This document shows positions 17,866 to 27,432 of a stretch of 54,403 nucleotides of DNA, in pieces. Source of the DNA: Gammaproteobacteria bacterium (GTDB lineage: Bacteria > Pseudomonadota > Gammaproteobacteria > Arenicellales > JAANXG01); contig JAHEIO010000001.1 in NCBI GenBank assembly GCA_024639325.1, positions 1 through 54,403 on the forward strand, written 5' to 3'. The position numbers and the translations under genes are program-made. The notes beneath the pieces were generated by a model. It did no database searches. It worked only from the letters and a program-made list of their open reading frames with translations, and was not told the origin of the DNA. Every line of letters begins with the position of its first letter. The stretch's first letter is position 1.

Positions 17866-18837
17866 ATGCCGAATTCCAAACGAATAGTTTTTGCCGGCAC
17901 GCCCGAGTTTGCCGTGCCGGTATTACGCCGATTGATGGACAACGGGTTAAATCTAGTCGGTGTTTACACCCAACCGGATCGACCCTCAGGTAGAGGTCGT
18001 CGCATTTCAAGGAGCCCGGTGAAGCTGCTGGCAATCGAGTACGCCGTACCGGTGATGCAGCCGGCAACGTTCAAGGAAGCTGCTGTGTGCCGTGAATTCA
18101 GGATGCTCCGGCCCGACATCATGATCGTCGCGGCGTATGGCCAGATCCTTCCGACCGGTATTCTGGATGTTCCAAAGTATGGTTGTTTGAACGTGCACGC
18201 ATCACTGCTGCCGAGATGGCGAGGCGCGGCTCCCGTGGCACGGGCGATAGAGGCCGGAGATAAGACAACTGGTATAACGATCATGTTGATGGACTCAGGA
18301 ATGGATACCGGTGCGGTCATCGCGAAAAGTGAAATCAATTTAGACCATTACGATAACTCGGTCACGCTCATGGAAAAGTTGGCGGCTCTGGGTGCGGAAG
18401 TTCTATTGAGCTGCCTGCCCGATTACCTGTCGGGAGAATTGACGCCGGTGCCCCAGGACGAGGTCCACGCAACCTACGCTCCCAAGCTCAAAAAAAGTGA
18501 AGCGCCGATAGACTGGGCGAGATCTGCGGAGAATATCCGGAACAAGATAAGAGCTTTAAACCCCTGGCCCGTCGCCCATACAAAGCACCAGGGGAACAGG
18601 ATCAGGATTCTTGAAGCCGAAATCTCGGATGACATGGATACTGGCGCCCCGGCGACGTGCGGTTCCGTTTGTCGGGTCGACAAGCGGGGCATAGCCGTGG
18701 CCTGCGGAGAGGGCATGTTGAGATTGACCAAGTTGCAGAGGGACCACGGCAGACCGCTTGCTGCGCGTGATTTTTTGAACGGGTACTCCATCGCCAAGGG
18801 CGATCGCTTGCTCTGCAATTTTCAACGGGAACCCTGA
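17866..18837 (+). CDS. fmt: methionyl-tRNA formyltransferase
   Basis: Fmt formylates initiator Met-tRNA with 10-formyl-THF. The 323-residue protein starts RIVFAGTPEFAVPVL. The formyl-donor motif LNVHASLLPRWRGAAP (catalytic Asn, His) and the distal Asp in MDSGMDTG are intact. The C-terminal OB-like domain begins near RALNPWPVAH. It follows def by 103 nt and precedes rsmB by 58 nt. Confidence 0.97.
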   Translation: MPNSKRIVFAGTPEFAVPVLRRLMDNGLNLVGVYTQPDRPSGRGRRISRSPVKLLAIEYAVPVMQPATFKEAAVCREFRMLRPDIMIVAAYGQILPTGILDVPKYGCLNVHASLLPRWRGAAPVARAIEAGDKTTGITIMLMDSGMDTGAVIAKSEINLDHYDNSVTLMEKLAALGAEVLLSCLPDYLSGELTPVPQDEVHATYAPKLKKSEAPIDWARSAENIRNKIRALNPWPVAHTKHQGNRIRILEAEISDDMDTGAPATCGSVCRVDKRGIAVACGEGMLRLTKLQRDHGRPLAARDFLNGYSIAKGDRLLCNFQREP

Positions 18838-18895
18838 TGGCAGTGCCGCGTCGGCACGGTCGATCCGACAGCCCATCCAGCCGCCGAGCTGCAAC

Positions 18896-20188
18896 ATGCA
18901 AGCCAGAGTAGCGCGCTGCAGGGCCGACGCGGTGATGGTTTTGCGGTCGATGCTGGAGCAGGGGAAATCCTTGAGCGAAGCGCTGCCCGACAAGGCATCA
19001 CCGCTGCTCAGAGAACTGGTGTTCGGCGTGACAAGGTGGTATTGGCGTCTCAGCGAGGCCGCGATCGAACTTCTGCAAAAACCCCTGCGCAGAAAAGATA
19101 GGGACCTCGAATTGTTGATACTGGTGGGATTGTACCAGCTGGACGAGCTCAGGATTCCCGCCCACGCGGCGATAAACGAAACGGTCAAAGCGTGCGATCA
19201 CCTCGGCAAAGGCTGGGCGAAGGGGTTGATCAATGCGCTGCTGCGAACCCATATCAGGCGGCGCGGCGAATCGATGTCAAATCTTTCCGAGGAGGCCCTC
19301 TACAACCACCCGAAGTGGATGTTGACGCATATCCGCGGTTCGTGGCCAGCGTTCTGGCCGCGAATCGTGAAAGCCAACAACGAGCGTGCACCGATGGTAT
19401 TGCGGGTCAACTGCCGGCGATTGGATCGGACTGAATACCTCGGAGAAATAATCCGCTGTGGTCTCGGTGGACGCATCGACGACCTGTCAGCGGATGGTGT
19501 GGTATTGGACAAACCCGTCGCTGTCCATGAACTGCCGGGCTTCTCCGAAGGGTGGGTGTCGGTGCAAGATAGCGCGGCGCAATGGGCTGCGCCGGCTTTG
19601 CCTGTAAAACCGGGTCACCGCGTGCTGGATGCGTGTTCCGCTCCGGGGGGCAAATTGACCCACATCCTCGAAAGATATCCCGATATGGGTTCCGTGCTTG
19701 CAGTTGATATCAGCGATAAAAGGGTCGCAATGATCCGCGAAAATCTCGGCAGGCTGAATTTGTCAGCAGAAGTCCGGGTGGCGGACGCCGGTGACCCCGG
19801 TTCCTGGTGGGACGGGAGACCGTTCGATTGCGTCTTGCTGGATGCGCCTTGCACCGGGACCGGAGTGATCCGCCGCCATCCCGACATCAAACATCTCAGA
19901 CGGCCCGACGACCTGGCCGGACTGGTAGCCAGACAGTCGTCACTTCTCGAGCAATTGTGGCTAACCGTCGCTATGGAAGGCCATTTGCTGTACGTCACCT
20001 GTTCTATTTTTCCGGAAGAAAACGATTGTCAAATCGCGCGGTTCCTGGCGGATCGTGATGATTTGAAGGTCCGTCAGATACGAGCGCCAGCGGGGCGGCG
20101 CAGCCGATTTGGCTTGCAGACTTTACCCGGAGTACATAATGTAGACGGGTTTTACTACGCACTCATGCAGAAAAGGAAGAGTGAATGA
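18896..20188 (+). CDS. rsmB: 16S rRNA (cytosine-967-C5)-methyltransferase
   Basis: RsmB methylates C967 of 16S rRNA with SAM. Residues ~1-140 form the NusB-like RNA-binding domain (LVFGVTRWYWRLSEA, LLILVGLYQLDELRIPAHAAINETV). The Rossmann methyltransferase follows, with VLDACSAPGGKLTHILE, VLLDAPCTGTGVIRRHPDIK and the second cysteine motif LLYVTCSIFPEEND. Both catalytic cysteines are therefore present. The length of 430 is normal. Its stop overlaps the start of the DUF4390 gene (GTGAATGA). Confidence 0.97.
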   Translation: MQARVARCRADAVMVLRSMLEQGKSLSEALPDKASPLLRELVFGVTRWYWRLSEAAIELLQKPLRRKDRDLELLILVGLYQLDELRIPAHAAINETVKACDHLGKGWAKGLINALLRTHIRRRGESMSNLSEEALYNHPKWMLTHIRGSWPAFWPRIVKANNERAPMVLRVNCRRLDRTEYLGEIIRCGLGGRIDDLSADGVVLDKPVAVHELPGFSEGWVSVQDSAAQWAAPALPVKPGHRVLDACSAPGGKLTHILERYPDMGSVLAVDISDKRVAMIRENLGRLNLSAEVRVADAGDPGSWWDGRPFDCVLLDAPCTGTGVIRRHPDIKHLRRPDDLAGLVARQSSLLEQLWLTVAMEGHLLYVTCSIFPEENDCQIARFLADRDDLKVRQIRAPAGRRSRFGLQTLPGVHNVDGFYYALMQKRKSE

Positions 20189-20801
20189 CGTTCGCATGCC
20201 GCCCATAAAACGGATTAGAGGATTCCGCCTGCACCGGTGCAGACTACGGGTCAAAGAGGTTCTGTTGCCGACCCTTGGGGTGTTTATGGCGCTGACCGGC
20301 GCGGCGTCGGCCGACTTCGTGGTCAGGGATGTGCAGGCTCGCCTGGATCAACAAGCTCTGCACGTGTCTACCTGGGTCGAGATAAACCTCAGTGAGCAAG
20401 CGGAACTCGCGATAGAAAACGGCGTTCCGCTGGTGATGCTCACAGAATTCGAGTTACTGAGCGGCGGCGTGCTGTGGAACAAAGCTTTGCTGGAATCGCG
20501 CGTGCGTCGACAGCTCCGTTATCATAGTCTTGCGGATCGATACGTGGTGGAGAATCTGGAAAATGGTGAAATCGATATCTACAACTCCGTAAACGAAGCG
20601 CTGAGCAGTATAGGTGTGCTTAGGCGTCAGGTATTCACCCTGCCGGTGGGCGTGAGACCGGGTGTTAGGGGGTATACTCTGGCAGTGCGCAGTCGCCTTG
20701 ACATTAACAGGCTGCCCGCGGCTCTAAGGCCTCTGGCGTTTTTCTCACCATCCTGGCGGATGTCCAGTGACTGGACAAGATGGCAAGTAAGAAATCAGTA
20801 G
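20181..20801 (+). CDS. DUF4390 exported protein
   Basis: This 206-residue protein of unknown function belongs to DUF4390, regularly found between rsmB and ntrY-like kinases. A basic N-terminus is followed by a hydrophobic segment (LLPTLGVFMALTGAASA, about 30-48) that looks like a signal peptide. The mature part, DFVVRDVQARLDQQALHVS onwards, is beta-rich and ends FSPSWRMSSDWTRWQVRNQ, a typical family end. I start at GTG 20181, which overlaps the rsmB stop and is preceded by AAGGAAGA; ATG 20196 is the alternative. Its last 22 nt overlap the kinase gene. By context it may work with the kinase at the membrane. Confidence 0.88.
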   Translation: MNDVRMPPIKRIRGFRLHRCRLRVKEVLLPTLGVFMALTGAASADFVVRDVQARLDQQALHVSTWVEINLSEQAELAIENGVPLVMLTEFELLSGGVLWNKALLESRVRRQLRYHSLADRYVVENLENGEIDIYNSVNEALSSIGVLRRQVFTLPVGVRPGVRGYTLAVRSRLDINRLPAALRPLAFFSPSWRMSSDWTRWQVRNQ

Positions 20802-22996
20802 TGAGATTCATGCTCGGGCCAGTTCCGGCGGTGGTTCTTTCCCTGCTGCTGCTGTTCACTTTGTTTCTCCTCACTTCCGCGGCGCAGCATGCGAAACTGT
20901 CCGGGGAGTTTTACTCCGCGCTTCTCGGTGTAAATATCCTTGGGATCCTTGCTCTGAGTATCCTCATCGCGGTCAATCTGCTTCGTCTGTATCGACAACT
21001 GCGGGCGAAGGTGCTGGGATCGAGATTGACCCTGCGCATGGTGGCAATGTTCGTCTTGCTCGTTCTGGCGCCGTTAACCGTGGTATATCATTTTTCCGTC
21101 CAGTTCCTGAGCAAGGGGGTTGACAGCTGGTTCGACGTCAAAATCGACAATGCGGTGGACGATGCTCTGTTGCTTGGGGCAACGACGCTGGAGGCCATCA
21201 AGCAAGAGGGAGTAGATCAGCTGGTCGAGGGTGCGCGAAGGCTTGAGAGCGTCAGCAATACCTTTGAGATCATCCCCTTGCTGAACGAGCTGAGCGATGA
21301 GGGCGGATACCTGGAGCTTACGATGTACACTCAGGAGGGACGGTTCATTGCTTCCAGTTACGGCGATGAACAGTTCCTGCTCCCAAGCATCCCCGACGAA
21401 CGGGTCCTGTCGCAGACGAGTCGGGGCCAGGAGTATGCCGGCCTCGAGCCGATCTCCGGGGGAGGGCAGCAGCTGAGAATCGCCGTGCCCGTGGGCTCTG
21501 CTGTGATGGGCGAGCCGAATCGGATACTGCAGGCCCTTCAATTGTTGCCTTCTCGCTATGCCGAACTTGCCGACAGCGTGGAATCCGTCTCGGCCCAGTA
21601 CAAGCAGATGATTTTTTTCCGGGGCCCTCTCAAGTTCAGTCTCATTCTGACGCTGACGCTGGTTGCGCTGGTCGCGACCCTCCTGGCGGTGTGGGCCGCG
21701 ATCTTCATATCACGCCGCATTACCGCGCCCTTGAGGGATCTGGCCGAGGGGACGCGCGCGGTGGCAGCCGGTGACTACCAGAAGGAGCTACCGGTCAACA
21801 GCACGGATGAACTCGGCGTGCTGGTCCAATCTTTCAACGAAATGACGCAGAAGATCAACCAGGCGCAGAGCAGGGCCCGCCGCAGCCAGAAAGAGGCGGA
21901 AAATCAGCGAACTTATCTGGAGACCGTCCTGGAACATCTGTCTTCCGGCGTCATGTCCTTCGACGACAATCACAAACTGAGGACTGCGAACTCGGCGGTA
22001 GTCCAGATCCTGGGCGCCGGAATCAAGAGAGGTCTTACGGCGAATCGCATCGGGGAAGAGCACCCCAATCTGGACCCTTTATTCAGCGTGATCGGCGAGT
22101 CCATGACCCGGAGGCTGACCGAATGGCAGAATGAAGTCACGATATTTGGTTCCCACGGCAGACAGGTGTTGATCCTTCGGGGTACGAAACTGACCGGCCG
22201 GGGCGATTATGTTGTCGTGTTTGACGACATCACCGATCTCATCCAGGCGCAGCGGGACGCGGCGTGGGGAGAAGTCGCCCGGCGCTTGGCGCACGAGATC
22301 AAAAATCCCCTGACCCCGATCCAGTTGTCTGCCGAACGGATAAGGCGCAAGTATCTGGGACTGCTGACGGGCGCTGATCGCGCAACGCTGGACCGCGCGA
22401 CCCGCACGATCGTACAACAGGTAGAGTCGATGGAGGAGATGGTCAACGCTTTCTCGAGTTACGCACAGCCGGTGCGTATGGAGTTGAAGGAAGTCAATCT
22501 GAATAACCTGATTACGGACGTTTCCGAGTTGTACAAGCGGGATGATCGCGGGATTGGCTTTAGCTATGATCTGGACACTCAATTGCCTCGGATAACAGCC
22601 GACGCGGGCCGGTTGCGGCAGGTGCTCAACAACCTGTTGATCAACGCTCAGGATGCGCTGGTAAATACGGAAGCTCCAGCCATCGTGCTTTCTACCCGGA
22701 CCGTGGAAACGGGAGACAACAGCTACGTCGAGCTGGTGGTTCGCGACAACGGGCCCGGCATCCCTGAGGAAATGATGAGCAAGTTATTCGAGCCTTACGC
22801 CACGTCGAAGGAAAAAGGCACCGGGCTTGGACTGGCGATCGTGAAAAGGATCGTTGAGGAACATGGCGGCGGGGTCTGGGTGGACAGCCGGCCGGGCGAG
22901 GGCACCAGGACCACGATCAGATTGCCCCAGACGAACCATCGATCGAATTCCGTGACCGAGTTCGCCAAGGTCGGATCGACCGGGGAGAAAGCATGA
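20780..22996 (+). CDS. ntrY: NtrY-type membrane sensor histidine kinase
   Basis: The 738-residue kinase has several N-terminal membrane helices (about 12-34, 45-65, 80-102), an extracytoplasmic sensing region (about 105-280) and another helix near 285-310. HAMP follows (SRRITAPLRDLAEGTRAVAAGDYQ), then a PAS domain (TVLEHLSSGVMSFDDNHKLRTAN), the phospho-acceptor HisKA box RRLAHEIKNPLTPIQLS (His505) and HATPase_c with NLLINAQDAL, DNGPGI and GTGLGLAIVK. This is NtrY-family architecture. The stimulus is not visible from sequence. Overlap with ntrX (ATGA, 22993-22996) indicates coupled translation and one signalling pair. Confidence 0.92.
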   Translation: MASKKSVVRFMLGPVPAVVLSLLLLFTLFLLTSAAQHAKLSGEFYSALLGVNILGILALSILIAVNLLRLYRQLRAKVLGSRLTLRMVAMFVLLVLAPLTVVYHFSVQFLSKGVDSWFDVKIDNAVDDALLLGATTLEAIKQEGVDQLVEGARRLESVSNTFEIIPLLNELSDEGGYLELTMYTQEGRFIASSYGDEQFLLPSIPDERVLSQTSRGQEYAGLEPISGGGQQLRIAVPVGSAVMGEPNRILQALQLLPSRYAELADSVESVSAQYKQMIFFRGPLKFSLILTLTLVALVATLLAVWAAIFISRRITAPLRDLAEGTRAVAAGDYQKELPVNSTDELGVLVQSFNEMTQKINQAQSRARRSQKEAENQRTYLETVLEHLSSGVMSFDDNHKLRTANSAVVQILGAGIKRGLTANRIGEEHPNLDPLFSVIGESMTRRLTEWQNEVTIFGSHGRQVLILRGTKLTGRGDYVVVFDDITDLIQAQRDAAWGEVARRLAHEIKNPLTPIQLSAERIRRKYLGLLTGADRATLDRATRTIVQQVESMEEMVNAFSSYAQPVRMELKEVNLNNLITDVSELYKRDDRGIGFSYDLDTQLPRITADAGRLRQVLNNLLINAQDALVNTEAPAIVLSTRTVETGDNSYVELVVRDNGPGIPEEMMSKLFEPYATSKEKGTGLGLAIVKRIVEEHGGGVWVDSRPGEGTRTTIRLPQTNHRSNSVTEFAKVGSTGEKA

Positions 22997-24372
22997 ACGG
23001 ACAAACAATCCTGATCGTCGATGATGAACCCGATATCAGACAGGTCGTGCAGGACGTTCTGGAAGACGAAGGGTATGGGGTCCTCACAGCGGAGGGCGGC
23101 GACAGCGCCAGACGGCTCCGAAAAGAGCACAAGTTCGATCTGGTACTGCTCGACATCTGGATGCCGGGGACGGACGGCATTTCGCTGCTCAAGGAGTGGT
23201 CGAAAGATGATGCGCTCAGAGCGCCCACTATCATGATTTCGGGGCACGGCAATGTAGAGACTGCGGTCGAGGCGATCCGCTACGGGGCCTATGATTTTCT
23301 GGAGAAACCGCTGTCGACAGCCAAGCTATTGATCACCGTGAATCGGGCGCTGCAGAGCGAGAAGCTGCGGCTGGAAAACCTCAATCTCAAGGATCGGCTG
23401 CAGCCTAGTGCCGAACTGATTGGCAAAAGCGAACAGATCAGCAGACTCAAGGATCTCATAACACGGACAGCCGCCACCGACAGCTGGGTGCTGGTAACCG
23501 GAGATCCGGGAAGTGGCAAGAGGGTGGCTGCACGGATGCTGCACCAACTTAGCAAAAGAGCGGCGAATCAGCTGGTGGAAATCAGCGTCGCCGCCATTCC
23601 AGGAGAAAACCTGGCGGTGCAATTGTTCGGTAGCGAACAGAACGGCCACATAGGGCGCGGCCGTTTCGAGGAAGCGCAGGGGGGTACGCTGGTGTTGGAC
23701 CAGATTACCGACGCAAACCTCGAGGTGCAGGCGAGACTGTTGAGCGCGCTCGAAGACGGCACCTTTGTGCGGGTTGGAGGACAGAAGAACATCGATATGG
23801 ATGTTCGTATCATCGCGACTACCAACAGGGATCTGGCGGTTCTGGTACGCGAGGGGAGGTTCAGGGAGGATTTGTATTACCGTTTGAACGTCGTGCCGAT
23901 TCACGTGCCTCCCTTGCGCGAACATATCGAGGATATCCCTGAATTGACCGAGTTCTATCTCAATTGGATGGTCGAGAAGGAACAGCTGCCTTACCGAAAA
24001 TTTTCAACCGGGGCGCTAAATGCCATGCGTCACTACGCCTGGCCGGGGAACGTCCGCGAGCTCAGGAACGTCATTCAACGCGTTCTGATTTTGAACAAGG
24101 AAGTCGATGTCAGTGCCGAGGAGATTGAAGATGCCCTCGGCATGAAAAAGCACAGCACCGATCATCAGTGGTTTTCGGAATCAATGCTGGACCTGCCGCT
24201 GCGGGAAGCAAGGGATATGTTCGAAAGATCGTATCTGATTCAAAGGCTGCGCGAGGTGCGCGGCAGTGTCAGCGAGCTTGCGCCCCTGGTCGGCATCGAA
24301 CGGACCCATCTTTATCGGAAGCTGAAGTCACTGGATATCGATCCAAAATCGATAAAGAAGTCGAATAAATAA
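22993..24372 (+). CDS. ntrX: NtrX-type response regulator with degenerate AAA+ domain
   Basis: The 459 residues comprise a receiver domain (phospho-acceptor Asp54 in LVLLDIWMPGTDG), a sigma-54-activator-type AAA+ domain (about 140-375) and a Fis-type HTH (LAPLVGIERTHLYRKLKSL). Walker A is GDPGSGKR and the arginine-finger region REDLYYRLNVVPI is kept. However, the sigma-54-contacting GAFTGA loop is missing: the segment reads LFGSEQNGHIGRGRFEEA. The Walker B sequence is LVLDQI instead of LFLDEI, so the catalytic Glu is Gln. It therefore probably binds DNA as a regulator without activating sigma-54. Partner of the upstream kinase. Confidence 0.92.
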   Translation: MNGQTILIVDDEPDIRQVVQDVLEDEGYGVLTAEGGDSARRLRKEHKFDLVLLDIWMPGTDGISLLKEWSKDDALRAPTIMISGHGNVETAVEAIRYGAYDFLEKPLSTAKLLITVNRALQSEKLRLENLNLKDRLQPSAELIGKSEQISRLKDLITRTAATDSWVLVTGDPGSGKRVAARMLHQLSKRAANQLVEISVAAIPGENLAVQLFGSEQNGHIGRGRFEEAQGGTLVLDQITDANLEVQARLLSALEDGTFVRVGGQKNIDMDVRIIATTNRDLAVLVREGRFREDLYYRLNVVPIHVPPLREHIEDIPELTEFYLNWMVEKEQLPYRKFSTGALNAMRHYAWPGNVRELRNVIQRVLILNKEVDVSAEEIEDALGMKKHSTDHQWFSESMLDLPLREARDMFERSYLIQRLREVRGSVSELAPLVGIERTHLYRKLKSLDIDPKSIKKSNK

Positions 24373-24383
24373 CAAACTTCGAT

Positions 24384-25760
24384 ATGAAGATCATCATACT
24401 AGGCGCCGGCCAGGTCGGCGCGTCAACCGCCGAAGTGCTGTCTGGGGAAGCGAACGATATAACGCTGATCGACATCGATTCAAATGCATTGCGACAGCTG
24501 CAGGATCGGCTCGATATCAGAACGGTTACAGGGAACGCCGCATATCCTAGTGTGCTGAGCCGCGCCGGAGCCGAAGATGCAGATCTTTTGCTGGCGGTTA
24601 CCAACAGTGATGAGATCAACATGGTGGCATGTACCATTGCCGCCACCATATTCGATACGCCCACCAAGATGGCGCGCATTCGGGCGCCGGAATATCTCAC
24701 CTGCCAGGAGATTTTTGACAATGACGCATTCCCCGTCGATGTATTGATCAGCCCGGAGCAGATACTGACCAACCATATAATGCGCCTGGTCGAATATCCG
24801 AGTGCCATACAGGTGCTGGACTTTGCCGGCGGCAGGATACAGCTGGCCGGAGTGCGCGCAGACCATGACGGCCCCATGGTCGGGTGTCCACTATCGGAAC
24901 TGAGGGACCACGTGCCAAACGTGGATGCCCGCGTTGCGGCGATCTACCGCTCGGAGAAAGTCATTTCACCCGAAGCCGACACCATCATCAAGCTCGAGGA
25001 TGAGGTGTTTTTCGTGGCGGCGCGTGAAAACATCAACGACGTGATGAGAGAAATGCGCAAAGTGGACCGCTTGGTGAACCGGGTAATGCTGGCTGGCGGT
25101 GGCAATATCGGATTTGGTCTGGCCACGAATCTAGAGGCCAAGGGTTACTCGGTCAAGGTCATCGAGCGCGACCCGGCATGTGCCGAAAGCGTGGCTGATC
25201 GTTTGAACGACACGGTGGTTCTACTCGGGGACGCGGCGGACGAGGAATTGTTACGCCAGGAAAACATCGACGGCATGGACGTGTTTTGCGCGGTAACGAA
25301 CAACGACGAGGCTAACATATTATCGGCAATGCTGGCCAAACGACTCGGTGCACGCCGGGTGATGGCGCTGATCAACCGCGCCGTTTATGTGGCTCTGTTC
25401 GAGCACAGCGAACTGGATGTCGTGATCTCCCCCAGGCTGGCCACCGTGGGTAGCATACTGGCGCATATCCGCCGCGGAGACATCGTGGCGGTGCACTCTT
25501 TGAAACACGGCAGCGCGGAGGCAATAGAAGCTATCGCGCACGGTGACCGAAATTCATCGCGAGTCGTGGGGCGTGGCGTCCGCGATCTGCCGCTGCCGGC
25601 TGGTACTGGTATCGGCGCCATCCTCAGGAATGATGAAGTGCTGATTGCCCATAAAGACACCGTAATCGAATCCGAGGATCACATCATTCTCTTCGTCGTG
25701 GATAAAAAGTACATCCCGGAGGTCGAAAGATTGTTTCAGGTCGACGTCATGTATCTGTGA
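24384..25760 (+). CDS. trkA: Trk potassium uptake system NAD-binding protein
   Basis: TrkA is the peripheral cytoplasmic gating subunit of the Trk/Ktr-type potassium channel. The 458 residues contain two RCK units: the first begins MKIIILGAGQVGASTAEVL and the second VMLAGGGNIGFGLATNLE. Each has a Rossmann GxGxxG motif and a following RCK_C domain (TIIKLEDEVFFVAA, TVIESEDHIILFVVD). It lies 11 nt after ntrX and 55 nt before trkH, so the two Trk genes and the two-component genes are probably cotranscribed. Confidence 0.97.
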   Translation: MKIIILGAGQVGASTAEVLSGEANDITLIDIDSNALRQLQDRLDIRTVTGNAAYPSVLSRAGAEDADLLLAVTNSDEINMVACTIAATIFDTPTKMARIRAPEYLTCQEIFDNDAFPVDVLISPEQILTNHIMRLVEYPSAIQVLDFAGGRIQLAGVRADHDGPMVGCPLSELRDHVPNVDARVAAIYRSEKVISPEADTIIKLEDEVFFVAARENINDVMREMRKVDRLVNRVMLAGGGNIGFGLATNLEAKGYSVKVIERDPACAESVADRLNDTVVLLGDAADEELLRQENIDGMDVFCAVTNNDEANILSAMLAKRLGARRVMALINRAVYVALFEHSELDVVISPRLATVGSILAHIRRGDIVAVHSLKHGSAEAIEAIAHGDRNSSRVVGRGVRDLPLPAGTGIGAILRNDEVLIAHKDTVIESEDHIILFVVDKKYIPEVERLFQVDVMYL

Positions 25761-25815
25761 TGTTCATCGCTTTCATGAACCATCAACCGCGAACTTGGTG
25801 AAAAATTCGAGCTAG

Positions 25816-27267
25816 ATGCAATACCAGGTCGTCTTGAAGATCGTGGGAGTGCTGCTGATTATCTTCAGCACCTCGCTGATCCCACCGATACTGCTCTCGT
25901 ATTTATACGACGACGGTGCAACGGGCCCCTTTGCCATCGCCTTCTTCGTCACGCTGCTCACCGGAGCGGTATTGTGGCTGTTCAATAATCACGTGAGCAA
26001 GGACATGCGCTACCGCGATGGTTTCATGGTGGTCGTGTTGTTCTGGACCGTGCTGGCACTCTACGGGGCGATCCCGCTATACCTGGTCCATAAGCCACTG
26101 CTTTCTTTCACCGATGCCGTATTCGAGTCGATGTCCGGGTTGACCACGACGGGCGCCACGGTGCTGGAAGGTATCGATCACCTGCCCCAATCGGTAAGGT
26201 ATTACCGTCAGCAGCTCCAGTGGCTGGGTGGGATGGGCATCATCGTGCTGGCTGTGGCGGTAATGCCGATGCTTGGTGTGGGCGGTATGCAGCTGTTTCG
26301 GGCGGAAACGCCCGGGCCGATGAAGGACACCAAGTTGACTCCAAGGATTACGGAGACCGCGAAAGCGCTCTGGTATATCTATCTTGGCTTGACCGTAGTC
26401 TGCGCTGTGAGCTACCGGCTGGCCGGTATGACATGGTTTGATGCGGTCGGGCACAGCTTCTCCACCGTTGCGATCGGTGGTTTTTCGACCCACGACGCGA
26501 GCCTGGGCTATTTCGACAGCATGGCGGTTGACCTGGTCGCCATTGTTTTCATGTTGATCGCCGGAGTGAACTTCGCGCTGCATTTCCTGGCGTGGCAGTC
26601 GAAAAGCCTGGTTGCCTATGTGCGGGACAACGAAGTCATGGTGTTTCTCGTCGGTGTGCTTGCGGCTGCCGTCTTCGTGATCGGTGTGCTCGCCGGCTAT
26701 CAGACTTTCGCGGAGCCGGGCGAGTTGATCCGGCAGGGGCTGCTTCAGACCGTATCGATTGCGACGACCACGGGATTTACTACCGGAGGTTATCACTGGT
26801 GGCCTACTTTTCTCCCGGTATTCCTGGTTTTGCTGAGTTTCATAGGCGGCTGTGCGGGGTCTACCGCAGGCGGAATAAAAGTGCTCCGTATCGTATTACT
26901 TTACCGGCAGTGGCGCCGCGAAATCGTTAGGCTAATTCATCCCAACGCCATGTTACCGCTCAAGCTTGGAGGTAAACCGGTCTCTGACAGCGTTAGCAAC
27001 GCCGTATGGGGCTTTTTCTCTCTGTATATGCTCAGTTTTGCGGTGCTCGGCGTGGTCATGTCCGCGACCGGGGAGGACTGGGTAACGGCCTTTTCAGCAG
27101 TTGCGGCGTGTTTGAACAACCTTGGTCCCGGCCTGGGAGAGGTTGCCCAAAACTACTCCGGTATCAGTATGTCGGGAAAATGGGTGCTGTGTTTCAGCAT
27201 GCTTTTGGGGAGACTGGAACTATTTACCCTGCTGGTGTTGTTCAGCGGTGCATTCTGGCGCAGTTAG
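25816..27267 (+). CDS. trkH: Trk potassium uptake membrane subunit
   Basis: TrkH is the pore-forming subunit that pairs with TrkA. The 483-residue protein is almost wholly membrane-embedded. The four pore loops with conserved glycines are visible: GLTTTGATVL, STVAIGGFSTH, TTTGFTTGG and NNLGPGLGEV. Further family strings are QWLGGMGIIVLAVAVMPMLG and GGCAGSTAGGIKVLR. It follows trkA directly, as in many gammaproteobacteria. Nothing is missing. Confidence 0.97.
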   Translation: MQYQVVLKIVGVLLIIFSTSLIPPILLSYLYDDGATGPFAIAFFVTLLTGAVLWLFNNHVSKDMRYRDGFMVVVLFWTVLALYGAIPLYLVHKPLLSFTDAVFESMSGLTTTGATVLEGIDHLPQSVRYYRQQLQWLGGMGIIVLAVAVMPMLGVGGMQLFRAETPGPMKDTKLTPRITETAKALWYIYLGLTVVCAVSYRLAGMTWFDAVGHSFSTVAIGGFSTHDASLGYFDSMAVDLVAIVFMLIAGVNFALHFLAWQSKSLVAYVRDNEVMVFLVGVLAAAVFVIGVLAGYQTFAEPGELIRQGLLQTVSIATTTGFTTGGYHWWPTFLPVFLVLLSFIGGCAGSTAGGIKVLRIVLLYRQWRREIVRLIHPNAMLPLKLGGKPVSDSVSNAVWGFFSLYMLSFAVLGVVMSATGEDWVTAFSAVAACLNNLGPGLGEVAQNYSGISMSGKWVLCFSMLLGRLELFTLLVLFSGAFWRS

Positions 27268-27432
27268 CGTATGATCCACACGCATCAGCGCAATCCGCAG
27301 CGCCGACCTGGGCTTGGTGTGCCCGGCTGAGGACCACAGTTGCAGTCGTATCGGATTTTCGCAACCATCATAGTTAGCATTCGTTCGCGGTTTGCGTGCG
27401 CACGGACGCAGGCTGGCAGCAAGGAGTAATTG

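Noticed and set aside
17842-17870. CTTGAAA-N14-CCCATGCC, resembling a sigma-32 promoter before fmt
   Set aside because: The -10 part contains the fmt start codon, so transcription would begin inside the gene. Likely chance.
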